A stretch of 64,000 nucleotides of DNA, taken from contig CAKZPN010000036.1 of assembly GCA_937139335.1 (NCBI GenBank), forward strand, positions 1-64,000, given 5' to 3'. Under the pieces are notes generated by a model. It was not told where the DNA came from. It worked only from the letters and a program-made list of their open reading frames with translations, and did no database searches. This document shows, one piece after another, positions 23,743 through 32,893 of this stretch; within the stretch, counting starts at the first letter, position 1; the number at the start of each line of letters is the position of its first letter. Both the position numbers and the translations under genes were made by a program. Source of the DNA: an uncultured Roseicyclus sp. Its GTDB lineage: Bacteria > Pseudomonadota > Alphaproteobacteria > Rhodobacterales > Rhodobacteraceae.

Positions 23743-25316
23743 CACGCCGCCGCGTCGAGTGCGGGCAGGATCAGCGGCGCGCAGCTCAGCGGCAGGGCGA
23801 CGGGCACCATCCACCAGATCGCGGGGGCCGGGCCGGACAGGGCCGCGAGCGCGAAGAGCGAGAGGCCCACGCCCAGTTCCGGCACACCGCGCGGAAGGCC
23901 GAACCTGGGCGCGGTGCTGGATTTCCAGCCGCAATCCCGCCCCATCAGGACCGAGGCCACCGCCCCGGTCTGGCGCACCATGACCAGCGGCGCGACCACC
24001 GTCGACAGCGCCAGTTCCGCCAGCGACGCGCGCAGGATCACCTGGCGCCGCGCCTCCGTCCGCGCGCGCGGCAGCCAGACGGCCAGCGCGCAGAGCTTGG
24101 GCAGCAGCAGGACCAGCGCGATGAGGATGACGGGCAGGACGCCGCTGACCGTCACCGCACCCGAGGCGGTCAGTGTCACCAGAACCAGCCAGATCGGCGC
24201 GGCGAGGTAGCCGATGATGCCGGAGGCAAGGTGCAGGCGGCTGACAGGGTCAAGGCCGGGCGCGCCGAGCAGGCGGATGTGTTGCAGGTTGCCCTGGCAC
24301 CAGCGCCGGTCGCGGCGGTGGAACTCGGCCAGCGTCTGCGGCCCGTCCTCGGCGCTGCCGGTGGCGTCGGCGTCAAGCTCCACCGCCCAGCCGGCACGGC
24401 GGATCCAGGCGGCCTCGACGAAATCGTGGCTCAGGGGCGCGCCGCCAAAGGGCGCTCGGCCGGAGAGCACGGGCAGGTCCGCCGCCGCGCGGAACGCTGC
24501 GACGCGCATGATCGCGTTGTGGCCCCAGTAGTTGCCGGCCTCGCCCGACCAGGCGGCGAGCCCCCGGCCGAAGTTCGGCGACAGGAGCCGCGAGGACAGC
24601 CGCTGGTGGCGGCCGAAGACGCTCTGCCCCGGAACCAGCGTCATCCCCGCCTGCACCAGCCCGGTGCGCGGCCTGGTGTCGATGCGGTGGATCAGGCGGC
24701 GCACGCGGTCGGCGGTCATGCGGCTGTCGGCGTCGAGCACCAGCATGTAGGCATGGGCCTCACCCTCGGCGGCGAGCCAGTCGGCGATGTTGCCGGGCTT
24801 GCGGCCGGTGTTCACCGCCCGGCGCCGGTAGCTCAGCACGCCGGCCTCGGCGAGCGGGGCGAGCGCCTCCTCCTCGGCCGCGATCCTGTCGTCGCCCGCG
24901 GTGTCGGAGAGCACGAAGATCCGCGTTTCCGCCGAAAGACCCAGCCGCTCGAGACCCCGCCGCAGATCGGCCAGCCGGCGTGCCACTGGCGCGGCCGGCT
25001 CGCCGCAGAGCGTCACGAGGATGGCCGTGGCGCCGCGCGGACGCCATGCCTCGGGCACCTCCGCGCGCGGATCCTCCGGTTGCATCAGCCCCAGCACCGC
25101 CGTCACCGCCCCGCCCGAGATCCAGAGCGCGCTGATCGTGGCCAGCCCCAGCGCAAGCCCCGAAGGACCGCCCCAGTCGGCCATCCCCTCCGCGACCGCC
25201 ACCACCAGCCCGCCCGACAGGGCCGCCGTCAGACCGAGAAAGACCCACAGGCGCGGGTCGGTCGCACGGCGTCGCGCCGTCCGGAGGGGACCCATGTGGA
25301 GTTCGGCAAGGGACAT
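23742..25316 (-). CDS. opgH: glucans biosynthesis glucosyltransferase H (short form)
   Basis: 524 residues, family GT84 inner-membrane glucosyltransferase that extends the osmoregulated periplasmic glucan backbone from UDP-glucose. Visible: N-terminal membrane helices, LVTLCGEP, VLDADSRM (DxD, 195-197), a later HDFVEA, the acceptor motif DRRWCQGNLQH (about 335-345) and C-terminal helices. E. coli OpgH has about 850 residues, so this form lacks long terminal extensions, which is common in alphaproteobacteria. ATG 25316; first gene of an opgH-opgG operon. No obvious promoter element could be assigned in the 103 bp upstream. Confidence 0.92.
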   Translation of the reverse strand: MSLAELHMGPLRTARRRATDPRLWVFLGLTAALSGGLVVAVAEGMADWGGPSGLALGLATISALWISGGAVTAVLGLMQPEDPRAEVPEAWRPRGATAILVTLCGEPAAPVARRLADLRRGLERLGLSAETRIFVLSDTAGDDRIAAEEEALAPLAEAGVLSYRRRAVNTGRKPGNIADWLAAEGEAHAYMLVLDADSRMTADRVRRLIHRIDTRPRTGLVQAGMTLVPGQSVFGRHQRLSSRLLSPNFGRGLAAWSGEAGNYWGHNAIMRVAAFRAAADLPVLSGRAPFGGAPLSHDFVEAAWIRRAGWAVELDADATGSAEDGPQTLAEFHRRDRRWCQGNLQHIRLLGAPGLDPVSRLHLASGIIGYLAAPIWLVLVTLTASGAVTVSGVLPVILIALVLLLPKLCALAVWLPRARTEARRQVILRASLAELALSTVVAPLVMVRQTGAVASVLMGRDCGWKSSTAPRFGLPRGVPELGVGLSLFALAALSGPAPAIWWMVPVALPLSCAPLILPALDAAA

Positions 25317-25419
25317 GATGGAGTGCAGCCTTTTCGTCCTGAAAATTCAGCGCGGTCCGGCCGTTGTGGCCGGGGTTCCGGGCGGACGTATCTCAAGCCT
25401 TGGCGGATGCAAGTGCCAG

Positions 25420-25971
25420 CTAGCGCGCGCGCCCCCCGGCGGGTGGCCACATGCGCGAAAACACGCCATCGCGCTTCACGATGCCGTGAAACAGGGCGGC
25501 GCCGATATGGGCGCAAGCCACCGCCGTGATGGCCAGCGCCGCGTAGAAATGAACGCTCTGCGCCGTGGCGGCCAGCGCGTCCGAACGCGGCACCAGCGAC
25601 GGCACGCCAAGCGCATCCAGCGTCTCGATCGGAAAGCCTCCGGCCTTCACGCGGATGTAACCCGCGACCGGCAGGATGACCACCAGCGCGTAGAGCGCCG
25701 CATGGGTCAGGCCCGCGATCCGCGCCTGCCAATCGGGCATATCCACAGGCAAAGGCGGCGGCGGCACCAGCATCCGCCAGCACAGCCGCGCCAGGATCAG
25801 CAGCAGCAGCAGGACGCCGACGTTCTTGTGGTAGAGGTAGAGCGCGTCCTGCAGCGCCCGGCTGATCCCCTCCTGCACCATGAGGAAACCCGCCGGGATG
25901 GTCAGCAGGATCAGAACGGCCATCAGCCAGTGAAGCAACCGGGCGGTCGTGGTATATTTCGCGTCATGCAT
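25420..25971 (-). CDS. cytochrome b561 family membrane protein (1 of 2)
   Basis: 183 residues with four hydrophobic helices and the b-heme histidines expected for prokaryotic cytochrome b561: RLLHWLMAVL in helix 1, YLYHKNVGVL in helix 2, and VHFYAALAITAVACAHIGAALFHG in helix 4, quoted here as VHFYAALA and CAHIGAALFHG. Such proteins shuttle electrons between quinol and periplasmic acceptors. ATG 25971 was preferred to 26037 because the N-terminal pattern ARLLHW normally lies close to the start. It is 103 bp downstream-side of opgH on the same strand and divergent from the phosphatidyltransferase gene. Confidence 0.88.
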   Translation of the reverse strand: MHDAKYTTTARLLHWLMAVLILLTIPAGFLMVQEGISRALQDALYLYHKNVGVLLLLLILARLCWRMLVPPPPLPVDMPDWQARIAGLTHAALYALVVILPVAGYIRVKAGGFPIETLDALGVPSLVPRSDALAATAQSVHFYAALAITAVACAHIGAALFHGIVKRDGVFSRMWPPAGGRAR

Positions 25972-26072
25972 GGAAAGAGGCCTTTCAGCTCCGGTTGGCC
26001 AAGGAATGCCGAAGGGCGGCGCGAAAAGCAAAGACATCTTGACAGGCGAGCCGCGGCGCTAGACTCGTTGCC

Positions 26073-26819
26073 ATGGCCGATTTCAACCCCGACATACCGC
26101 CGATGACCGGCCGCCCGCCGCTTCCGCCGTTGCGTCAGCCGGTGACGCGCCTGGCACTGGCCGCCTGCGCCGGGGTGGTGCTGGTGCTGGCCGTGGCGCT
26201 GCTGCTGGTCGGGCCCGACGGCGCGGCGCTGGGTCTCGCGCTCGGTGGATACCTTGCCGGGGCCTGGATGGCGCTGCGCCTGATGCGGCGCGGCTTCCCG
26301 CACGAAGATCTTGGCCTCTGCAACCTCGTGACGCTCACGCGGCTGACGCTCGCCGCCGCCCTGCTCGCACCGCTGGTCAGCGCCTCGGCGCCCTGGGTCG
26401 TCTTTGCCGTCGCCGCCATCGCGCTCGGGATGGACGGGCTTGACGGCTGGCTCGCAAGGCGCGAGGGGCGGGTGTCGGAATTCGGCGCACGCTTCGACAT
26501 GGAGGTGGACTCGGGCCTCGCCCTGATCCTCGCGCTGAACGCCTGGGCCGCGGGCACGGCGGGGGCCATCGTGCTCATCATAGGCCTGCCACGCTATGCC
26601 TTCGCCTTGGCCGCGATGGCCCTGCCCTGGCTGAACCAGCCCACGCCCGAGAGCTTCAGCCGCAAGGTCGTCTGCGTGCTGCAGATCGCCACCCTGATCG
26701 CGCTGCAACTGCCGCCGGTCGCTGCCAGCCTCGCCAACCCGGTCGTTGCGGTGGTGGCGACGGCGCTGATCTGGTCCTTCGGGCGCGACGTGCTGTGGCT
26801 CTGGCGGAACAAGTCTTGA
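26073..26819 (+). CDS. CDP-alcohol phosphatidyltransferase family protein
   Basis: 248 residues, several membrane helices. The complete family motif D-G-x2-D-G-x2-A-R-x8-G-x3-D-x3-D is present: D121, D124-G125, A128-R129, G138, D142, D146 (DGLDGWLARR, then FGARFDMEVDS). The motif binds metal and the CDP group and transfers a phosphatidyl or phosphoalcohol unit, as in phospholipid head-group synthesis. Its stop overlaps the start of the sulfatase-like gene, and a YbhN-like gene follows, which points to a lipid or glucan modification module. The acceptor alcohol is unknown. Confidence 0.9.
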   Translation: MADFNPDIPPMTGRPPLPPLRQPVTRLALAACAGVVLVLAVALLLVGPDGAALGLALGGYLAGAWMALRLMRRGFPHEDLGLCNLVTLTRLTLAAALLAPLVSASAPWVVFAVAAIALGMDGLDGWLARREGRVSEFGARFDMEVDSGLALILALNAWAAGTAGAIVLIIGLPRYAFALAAMALPWLNQPTPESFSRKVVCVLQIATLIALQLPPVAASLANPVVAVVATALIWSFGRDVLWLWRNKS

Positions 26820-28456
26820 GCCACCCCGCCCTTCGCCTCGCGCTGCGCCTGCTTCTGGCGACGCTGGTGCTGCACGTCGTGCTGGTGCAGCCGAACCACC
26901 CTGACGCGATGACCTGGCGCGCGCTGGCGGTCTTCCCGCTGGAACTGCCGGTGGTGATTTTCGGGCTGCTCGCGCTCGGGAACGGGGCCGTGGGCCGAGC
27001 GGGCCGAAGCGCGCTGGTGGCGGCGCTGATGCTGATCTCGGTGCTGAAGGCGGCGGATTTCGCGATGTTCACGGCGCTGGCGCGCGGCTTCAATCCGGTG
27101 GCCGACCTCGTGCTGGTCGGCGCGGGCCTGCGCCTGCTGACCGGCGCCATCGGCCTCGTCCCGACGATCCTTGCCGTCATCGCGGCGCTCATTGGCATCG
27201 CCGTTGTCGCCGCCGCGCTCTGGTGGGCGACGGGCGCCTGGGCGCGGGTGCCGGTGCGGCGCGGCTCGGCCCGCGGGGCTGCGGCGCTTGCAGCCATGCT
27301 CTGCGCCGCCGTGGCCACCGCCGAGATCGGCGGCGCGATGGGCCGCTGGACCCTGCCCGCGAACCCGCCCGGTGCCGCCTTCACCGCCCGCGTCGGCGTG
27401 GAGCGCTGGCAGCAGGCGCGCGCGACGCTCACCGACCTGAGGCTCTTCGAAGCCGCCGCGCGCAGCGACGCCTATGCCGGTGCCGAGGGGCTGCTCGACC
27501 GCATCGACCGCGACGTGATCATGGTCTTCGTCGAAAGCTATGGCCGCACCAGCCTCGACACGCCGTTTTTCGCCGGGCTGCACCGCGAGACGCTCGCGGC
27601 GGCCGAGGCGGATCTGGCAGCGCGCGGGCTCACCATGGCCTCGGGCTTCCTGCGCTCGCCCACGCAAGGCGGGCAGAGCTGGCTGGCGCACGCGACCTTC
27701 TCAAACGGGCTCTGGGTCGACGGCCAGACGCGCTACGGCGCGGCGCTGGTCTCGGGGCGGCAGACGCTGTTCCATCTTGCGCAGGACGCGGGCTTTCACA
27801 CCGCCGCGGTGATGCCGCAGATCACGCTCGACTGGCCCGAGGGGCTGGTGATGGGCTTCGAGACCATCCTCGCCGCGGACGATCTCGGCTACCGGGGCCG
27901 GCCCTTCAACTGGGTGACGATGCCCGACCAGTTCACCTTCGCCGCCCTCGACCGGCTCCTGCGCGATGAGGACGACGACCGGAACCTCTTTATCCAGATC
28001 GCCACCGGTACCTCGCATGCGCCCTGGGTGCCGGTGCCAGAGCTGGTGGAGTGGGAAATGATCGGGGACGGCACTATCTTCAATGAGATGGCAGATGCAG
28101 GCGATCCCCCCGACGTCGTCTGGCGCGACCGCGACCGGGTGCGCGCGCAGTACCGGCTGGCCGTGGACTACGCGCTGCGAACGGTCTTCGCCTATGCCGC
28201 GCGCCACGCCGAAAACCCGCCGCTGATGATCGTGATGGGCGACCACCAGGCGGCGGGGTTCATCGCGCTCGACGACCGGCCCGAGGTGCCGATGCATGTC
28301 ATCGGCCCGGCGGATCTTGTGGCGCGGACCGAAGCCTGGGGCCTCGCGCCGGGCCTGACCCCGGAGCCTGACACGCCGGTGATCCCGATGGACCGGATGC
28401 GCGATCTGATCCTCGACACCTTTACATCCGGCCCGGACGCGCGCAGGGAAAGCTGA
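26816..28456 (+). CDS. membrane LTA synthase/sulfatase-like phosphotransferase
   Basis: About 546 residues: four to five N-terminal helices, then a periplasmic alkaline-phosphatase-superfamily domain. Visible are IMVFVESYGRTSLD (metal-site Glu and region of the Thr/Ser nucleophile), SPTQGGQSWLAHATF and MGDHQAAGF near the C-terminus (metal ligands). This is the architecture of LTA synthase and of OpgB, the phosphoglycerol transferase that decorates periplasmic glucans. With opgGH 3 kb away an OpgB-like role is possible but unproven. Start: TTG 26816 (TTGA overlap with the previous stop); GTG 26795 is an alternative. Confidence 0.82.
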   Translation: MSHPALRLALRLLLATLVLHVVLVQPNHPDAMTWRALAVFPLELPVVIFGLLALGNGAVGRAGRSALVAALMLISVLKAADFAMFTALARGFNPVADLVLVGAGLRLLTGAIGLVPTILAVIAALIGIAVVAAALWWATGAWARVPVRRGSARGAAALAAMLCAAVATAEIGGAMGRWTLPANPPGAAFTARVGVERWQQARATLTDLRLFEAAARSDAYAGAEGLLDRIDRDVIMVFVESYGRTSLDTPFFAGLHRETLAAAEADLAARGLTMASGFLRSPTQGGQSWLAHATFSNGLWVDGQTRYGAALVSGRQTLFHLAQDAGFHTAAVMPQITLDWPEGLVMGFETILAADDLGYRGRPFNWVTMPDQFTFAALDRLLRDEDDDRNLFIQIATGTSHAPWVPVPELVEWEMIGDGTIFNEMADAGDPPDVVWRDRDRVRAQYRLAVDYALRTVFAYAARHAENPPLMIVMGDHQAAGFIALDDRPEVPMHVIGPADLVARTEAWGLAPGLTPEPDTPVIPMDRMRDLILDTFTSGPDARRES

Positions 28457-28459
28457 GCC

Positions 28460-29419
28460 ATGATCCTGACCCCGCACGTTCCCCGCATTCCTCCCGCCCT
28501 GCTCCGCGCTGTCCAGATCGCGGTGGCAATCGGCCTGTTCGTCCTGCTCTGGAACGTCGCCGACGGGGCCGAGGCCGCGCGCAGGCTCGCGGGCGCCGAT
28601 CCGGGCCTGCTCCTGCTCGCCTTCGCGACGCTCAGCCTGCAGACGGTGCTGTCGGCGCTGCGCTGGCGGCTGACGGCGGGGCAATTCGGCATCACGCTGA
28701 ACAAGCGCACGGCGTTGCGCGAATACTACCTGTCGCAGGTGGTGAACCAGACGCTGCCGGGCGGCTTTCTGGGCGACGCCGGCCGGGCGGTGCGCGCGCG
28801 CGCGCAGGCGGGGCTGCTTGCCTCGGGCCAGGCGGTGGTGTTCGAACGGCTGGCGGGACAGATCGCCATCTTCGTGCTGCTGGCCGTGGCGTTTTTCACC
28901 ACGCTGGCGCTGCCTGGCGGCCTCGACTGGCCCGGCTGGCTGCTGCCCAGCGTGGCGGTCTTCGTGCTGGGCGGCATGGCGCTGCCGGTGGGGCTCTGGG
29001 GTGCGGCTCAGGTGATGCCGGGCCGCGCCGGGCGGGGCCTCGTCACCCTCGGGCGCGGCTTCATGACGGCGCTGGCCGCCCCGTCGGTGCGCTGGCGGCA
29101 ACTGGCGCTCAGCCTCGGCACAGCCCTTTGCAACGTCACCGCCTTCGGCTTCTGCGCCCAGGCCATCGGCGCGGACCTGCCCCTTGCCGCCGCGCTGACG
29201 TTGGTGCCGCTGATCCTGTTCGCGATGATCATCCCGCTCTCGGTCAGCGGCTGGGGCCTGCGCGAAGGCGCCGCCGCGGCGCTCTTCCCCGTGGCGGGCG
29301 CCGCCGCCTCCGAAGGCCTGGCGGCAAGCGTCGCCTTCGGCCTCGTATTCCTCGTCGCGGTCCTGCCCGGCGTCGTGTTTTTCAGCATGCGGTCCTCGGC
29401 GCAGCCTGCCAAACCCTGA
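28460..29419 (+). CDS. YbhN-like / lysylphosphatidylglycerol synthase transmembrane-region protein (UPF0104)
   Basis: 319 residues, about eight hydrophobic helices. Diagnostic parts are LSALRWRLTAGQFG, YYLSQVVNQTLPGGFLGDAGRA, and IPLSVSGWGLREGAAAALFP, as in the membrane part of MprF and the YbhN proteins, which move or bind lipids in the inner membrane. It starts three bases after the sulfatase-like gene, so it is in the same operon. Together with the phosphatidyltransferase and phosphotransferase it could supply or flip a lipid-linked substrate (inference). No soluble aminoacyltransferase domain is present. Confidence 0.88.
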   Translation: MILTPHVPRIPPALLRAVQIAVAIGLFVLLWNVADGAEAARRLAGADPGLLLLAFATLSLQTVLSALRWRLTAGQFGITLNKRTALREYYLSQVVNQTLPGGFLGDAGRAVRARAQAGLLASGQAVVFERLAGQIAIFVLLAVAFFTTLALPGGLDWPGWLLPSVAVFVLGGMALPVGLWGAAQVMPGRAGRGLVTLGRGFMTALAAPSVRWRQLALSLGTALCNVTAFGFCAQAIGADLPLAAALTLVPLILFAMIIPLSVSGWGLREGAAAALFPVAGAAASEGLAASVAFGLVFLVAVLPGVVFFSMRSSAQPAKP

Positions 29420-29468
29420 AAAACCAGGTCGGACAGGCCGGAATTCGCCCGAAGCTGCAACCGACACT

Positions 29469-29486
29469 TGCCAAGCGGCGTTGGCA
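29469..29486. promoter_or_regulatory. perfect inverted repeat ahead of the ABC importer operon
   Basis: TGCCAA, six bases, TTGGCA, a perfect palindrome centred about 41 bp upstream of the substrate-binding-protein ATG at 29519. The size and position fit an operator. No T run follows, so it is not a terminator. No cognate regulator is encoded next to it. Confidence 0.4.
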
Positions 29487-29518
29487 GCTTAGCCTTCCAC
29501 GGCGAACAGGAGACCGAC

Positions 29519-30520
29519 ATGACACAGAAATTGAGATTGACCCGCCGTGGCTTGATGGCAACGGGCGCCGCCGGATTGGGCGCCGCGACCCTTGGATTTT
29601 CGCCCCGCGCCGCCCGCGCCCAGACGCAGGTGGCCCTGCAACTCTCGTGGCTGCACTCGGCGCAATTCGCCGGCAGCTACATCGCGCAGGACCGCGGCTT
29701 CTGGGCCGAGGAAGGGCTGGAGGTCGCCCTCCTGCCCGGCGGGCCGAACGCGCCCGTAGAGCCGCCGGTGGTGTCGGGCACGGCGCTTGTCGGCATCTCC
29801 GCCGCAGATTACACCGCCGCCGCCGTGGAACAGGGTGCGCCCTTCAAGATCCTCGGCGTCGCGATGCAGGAGAACCCCTTCGTCATCGCCTCCCTGCCCG
29901 CCAACCCGGTGAACACGCCCGCCGACCTCGTCGGAAAGCGCATCGGCATGGCGCTGGCCAACACGCCCGTCCTGCAAGCGCTATGCACCCTCAACGATGT
30001 CGACATCAACGAGATCGAGATCATCCCGACGCAGTATTCCGCGCAGCCGCTCCTCTCGGGCGAGGTCGATTGCCTGCTCTGCTGGGAAACCGACCTGCCG
30101 GTCTCGATGGCGATCGAGGGTATCGAGAGCGTCACCATGCTGATGGCCGACCACGGCTACGCGCTGCACTCGCAGACCTACATCGCGACCGAGGACAGCC
30201 TCGCCAACCGCCGCGCCGAGCTGGTCGGGCTGATGCGCGGCGAGGTGCGTGGCTGGGACGCCTACCGCGCCGACACCGATGCCGCCGCGGCGCTGACGCT
30301 CGAGATGTTCCCCGACGCCGGCCTCGAGCTCGAGACACAGCAGTTGCAGGCCGAACGCCAGGTGCCGTTGATGTTCTCGGAGCTGACAGACGCGAACGGC
30401 TTTGGCTGGTGGAGCGACGAGACCGTCGCCGCCAATATCGAAACCCTTGCGCTCCTCGGCCGGACGGTGACGCCCGACCTATGGGACCGCTCCATCCTCG
30501 AAGAGGTCCATGGCGCCTGA
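29519..30520 (+). CDS. ABC transporter substrate-binding protein, NMT1/THI5-like
   Basis: 333 residues. A twin-arginine signal peptide (LTRRGLMATGAAGLGAATLG) indicates Tat export, then an NMT1-type binding fold: LQLSWLHSAQFAGSYIAQDRG, GFWAEEGLEV, GISAADYTAAAVEQGAP, VGKRIGMAL. Family members bind pyrimidine precursors of thiamine, riboflavin, taurine, nitrate or other small molecules; I cannot decide which. ATG 29519 is preceded by ACAGGAGA. It overlaps the ATPase gene by 11 bases. No thiamine-pyrophosphate riboswitch is seen upstream. Confidence 0.9.
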   Translation: MTQKLRLTRRGLMATGAAGLGAATLGFSPRAARAQTQVALQLSWLHSAQFAGSYIAQDRGFWAEEGLEVALLPGGPNAPVEPPVVSGTALVGISAADYTAAAVEQGAPFKILGVAMQENPFVIASLPANPVNTPADLVGKRIGMALANTPVLQALCTLNDVDINEIEIIPTQYSAQPLLSGEVDCLLCWETDLPVSMAIEGIESVTMLMADHGYALHSQTYIATEDSLANRRAELVGLMRGEVRGWDAYRADTDAAAALTLEMFPDAGLELETQQLQAERQVPLMFSELTDANGFGWWSDETVAANIETLALLGRTVTPDLWDRSILEEVHGA

Positions 30521-31310
30521 TCCACATGGCCCCCCGGGCGTCTCCTGCACCGGGCTGACCAAGACCTGGCCGGATGGCACGGAGGCCGTCCGGTCGACGG
30601 ACATCCACTTTGCGGCGGGGCAGACCACCGCGCTTGTCGGGGCGTCGGGCTGCGGCAAGTCCACCTTGCTGCGCATGATCGCGGGGCTGGAGGTGCCGAG
30701 CAGCGGCAGCATCGAGATCGGCGGCGAGCCTCCGGCGGAGACGCTGCGCAAGGCCGGGCTGTCCGTCGCGTTCCAGGACCCCTCGCTCCTGCCCTGGCGC
30801 AGCGTGCGCGGCAATATCGAGCTTGCCTTGTCGCTCGCCCGCCGCCCCGTGGACCGCGCCGCCGTCGACCAGCTGATCGCGCTTGTCGGCCTCGACGGTT
30901 TCGCGGAAACGCGCCCGGCGGAGCTGTCCGGCGGCATGCGCCAGCGCGCCGCCATCGCGCGGGCCTTGGCGACCGAGCCGCGTCTCCTGCTCCTCGACGA
31001 ACCCTTCGGCGCGGTCGATGAGCTGACCCGGCAGCAACTGGCGCAGGACCTGCCCCGGCTCTGGGAGGCGCGGGGGACGACCACCATCCTCGTCACCCAT
31101 TCCGTGACCGAGGCGGTGATGCTGTCGGACCGTGTCATCGTGCTCTCGCCCCGCCCGGCCGAGATCGTGGCCGACATCGCCATCGACCTGCCCCGCCCCC
31201 GCGCGCCCGAGGATGCCCGCAGACCCGAGTTTGCCGCGCTGGTCGACACCGTCTTTGCCGCGCTCTCCGAGGGCGCGGCACTCCGCGACCGGCCGCTGGC
31301 CGCGCAATGA
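30510..31310 (+). CDS. ABC transporter ATP-binding protein (nitrate/sulfonate/pyrimidine type)
   Basis: 266 residues. Walker A GASGCGKST (about 44-52), Q-loop FQDPSLLPWRSV, signature LSGGMRQR, Walker B LLLLDEPFGAVD and switch His in VTHSVTEAV, all intact. The LPWRSV and FGAVDELTR stretches are typical of the TauB/SsuB/ThiZ-like group that works with NMT1-type binding proteins. Overlaps the binding-protein gene by 11 bases and the permease gene by 4 (ATGA), so the importer is made as a unit. Confidence 0.94.
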   Translation: MAPDPHGPPGVSCTGLTKTWPDGTEAVRSTDIHFAAGQTTALVGASGCGKSTLLRMIAGLEVPSSGSIEIGGEPPAETLRKAGLSVAFQDPSLLPWRSVRGNIELALSLARRPVDRAAVDQLIALVGLDGFAETRPAELSGGMRQRAAIARALATEPRLLLLDEPFGAVDELTRQQLAQDLPRLWEARGTTTILVTHSVTEAVMLSDRVIVLSPRPAEIVADIAIDLPRPRAPEDARRPEFAALVDTVFAALSEGAALRDRPLAAQ

Positions 31311-32893
31311 GCGGCGTCGCCCTTCCCGCCACCCATCGCGGCGACGGGACCGGCTGGGGCACCGCCCTCGGCCTCGCCCTCGTCGTCCTTGGCTGGGAAC
31401 TGGCCGCCCGCGCGCTGACCGGCTCCTATGTGCTCGCCGCGCCCTCGCAGATCATCGCGTGGCTGATCGAGAACCGCGCGCTGATGCTCCGCGCGCTTGG
31501 CGAGACGATCGGCAACGCCGCCGCCGGCTTCGTGCTGGGCAACCTCGCCGCGCTGGTCCTCGCCGGCATCGCGCTGGCCTGGCCTTCAAGCCAGCGCATC
31601 GTGACCGGCGTGGCGCTGGTGGTGTTCTGCCTGCCGCTGGTCGCGACCGGCCCGATCCTGCGCGTCATCTTCGGCCCCGGCGACGGGCCGCAGGTCGCGC
31701 TGGCGGCGCTGGCCGTCTACTACACCACGCTGATCCCGCTGCTCGTCGGCCTCCGCGCCGCGCCCGCGACCTGGTTCGACCTGATCGCGAGCTACGGGCG
31801 CGGCCGCGTCTCGGCGCTGATCCACGTCCGGCTGATGGCCTCGCTCCCCTACCTCTTCGCGGGCCTCCAGATCGCCGCCCCCGCCGCCTTCCTCGGCGCG
31901 ATGGTGGGCGAGTTCACCGGGGCCGAGCGCGGGATGGGCGTGCTGACGATCCGCGCCATGCGCGCGCTCGACGTGGAGATGACCTGGGCGCTGGCCACCG
32001 TGGCCACCGCCGTCGCCATCGTGGCCTATCTCGCGATCGGCGCCCTCGCCCGCCGCGTGCTCAAGGACGCGCCGCCGATCATCCTCGCCCCGCCCCGCGC
32101 GGAAGGGGCCGAGGCCGGCCCGCTGCACCACCTCCTGTCGCTTGCCGCCGTCGCCGCCGCCATCGTCGCGCTGTGGGGAGGCGCCATCGCGCTTTTCGAC
32201 CTCAATCCGTTCTTCGCCAAGGGCCCCGATGACGTGCTGCGCGCGCTCATCTGGGCCCCGAACGCCGCCGACCTGCGCGCCAGCCTCGGCGTGGCGCTCG
32301 GCGAAACCGCCGTGTTCCTGCTACCCGGCTACCTCGCCGGCCTCGCCGCGGGCGCGGGTCTCGCGATCCTCTTCGTCCTCGCCCCCGCCGTGGCCGGCAC
32401 CGCCATGCCGCTCGCCATCGCGCTCCGCTCCGTGCCCATCGTGACCACCGCCCCGCTGATCGTGCTCCTCCTGGGACGCGGCGCGACCGGCACCATCGTG
32501 CTCGTCGCGATCATGGTGTTCTTCCCGACCCTCGTCGCCTGCATCCATGGCCTCCGGCAAGCCCCCGGCCAGGTCATCGACGTCTTCGACAGCTACGCCG
32601 CCGGCCGCCTGCAGCGCCTTCTCCGCGTCCGCATCCCGGCGATGCTGCCCGCCTTCTTCGCCGCCGCGCGCATGGGCGTCCCGGCCTCCGTCCTCGCCGT
32701 CACGGTGGTCGAATGGCTCGCCACCGGCGCGGGCCTCGGCAGCCTGATGGCGCTCTCCGCCTCGCTGTCGGACTACACGCTCTTGTGGAGCGCCGTGGCC
32801 CTGACCGCCGCTCTTTCCGCCCTCGGCTACGCCGGCGTCGGCCTGATCGAAGCGCGCATCCTGCGCATCTACGCGCCGGAGCAATTGGTATGA
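31307..32893 (+). CDS. ABC transporter permease, two BPD domains fused in one chain
   Basis: 528 residues, twice the usual ~260. Two consecutive permease domains are visible, each with its EAA-type coupling helix: first DLIASYGRGRVSALIHVRLM (about 157-176), second DVFDSYAAGRLQRLLRVRIP (about 426-445). The halves have diverged clearly, so the pore would be a pseudo-heterodimer made of one polypeptide. Such double permeases exist in ThiP-like and some sulfonate-type systems. The stop overlaps the glycosyltransferase start by four bases. Confidence 0.9.
   Translation: MSGVALPATHRGDGTGWGTALGLALVVLGWELAARALTGSYVLAAPSQIIAWLIENRALMLRALGETIGNAAAGFVLGNLAALVLAGIALAWPSSQRIVTGVALVVFCLPLVATGPILRVIFGPGDGPQVALAALAVYYTTLIPLLVGLRAAPATWFDLIASYGRGRVSALIHVRLMASLPYLFAGLQIAAPAAFLGAMVGEFTGAERGMGVLTIRAMRALDVEMTWALATVATAVAIVAYLAIGALARRVLKDAPPIILAPPRAEGAEAGPLHHLLSLAAVAAAIVALWGGAIALFDLNPFFAKGPDDVLRALIWAPNAADLRASLGVALGETAVFLLPGYLAGLAAGAGLAILFVLAPAVAGTAMPLAIALRSVPIVTTAPLIVLLLGRGATGTIVLVAIMVFFPTLVACIHGLRQAPGQVIDVFDSYAAGRLQRLLRVRIPAMLPAFFAAARMGVPASVLAVTVVEWLATGAGLGSLMALSASLSDYTLLWSAVALTAALSALGYAGVGLIEARILRIYAPEQLV

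Noticed and set aside
22141..24210. 689-codon open frame on the plus strand
   Set aside because: Lies antisense to opgG and opgH, has no recognisable fold and mirrors their GC-rich codons.
29420..29518. Possible TPP or xanthine riboswitch before the NMT1-type binding protein
   Set aside because: Only 99 bp and no TPP core (CUGAGA, ACCUGAU) or other known consensus seen; only the TGCCAA palindrome is present.
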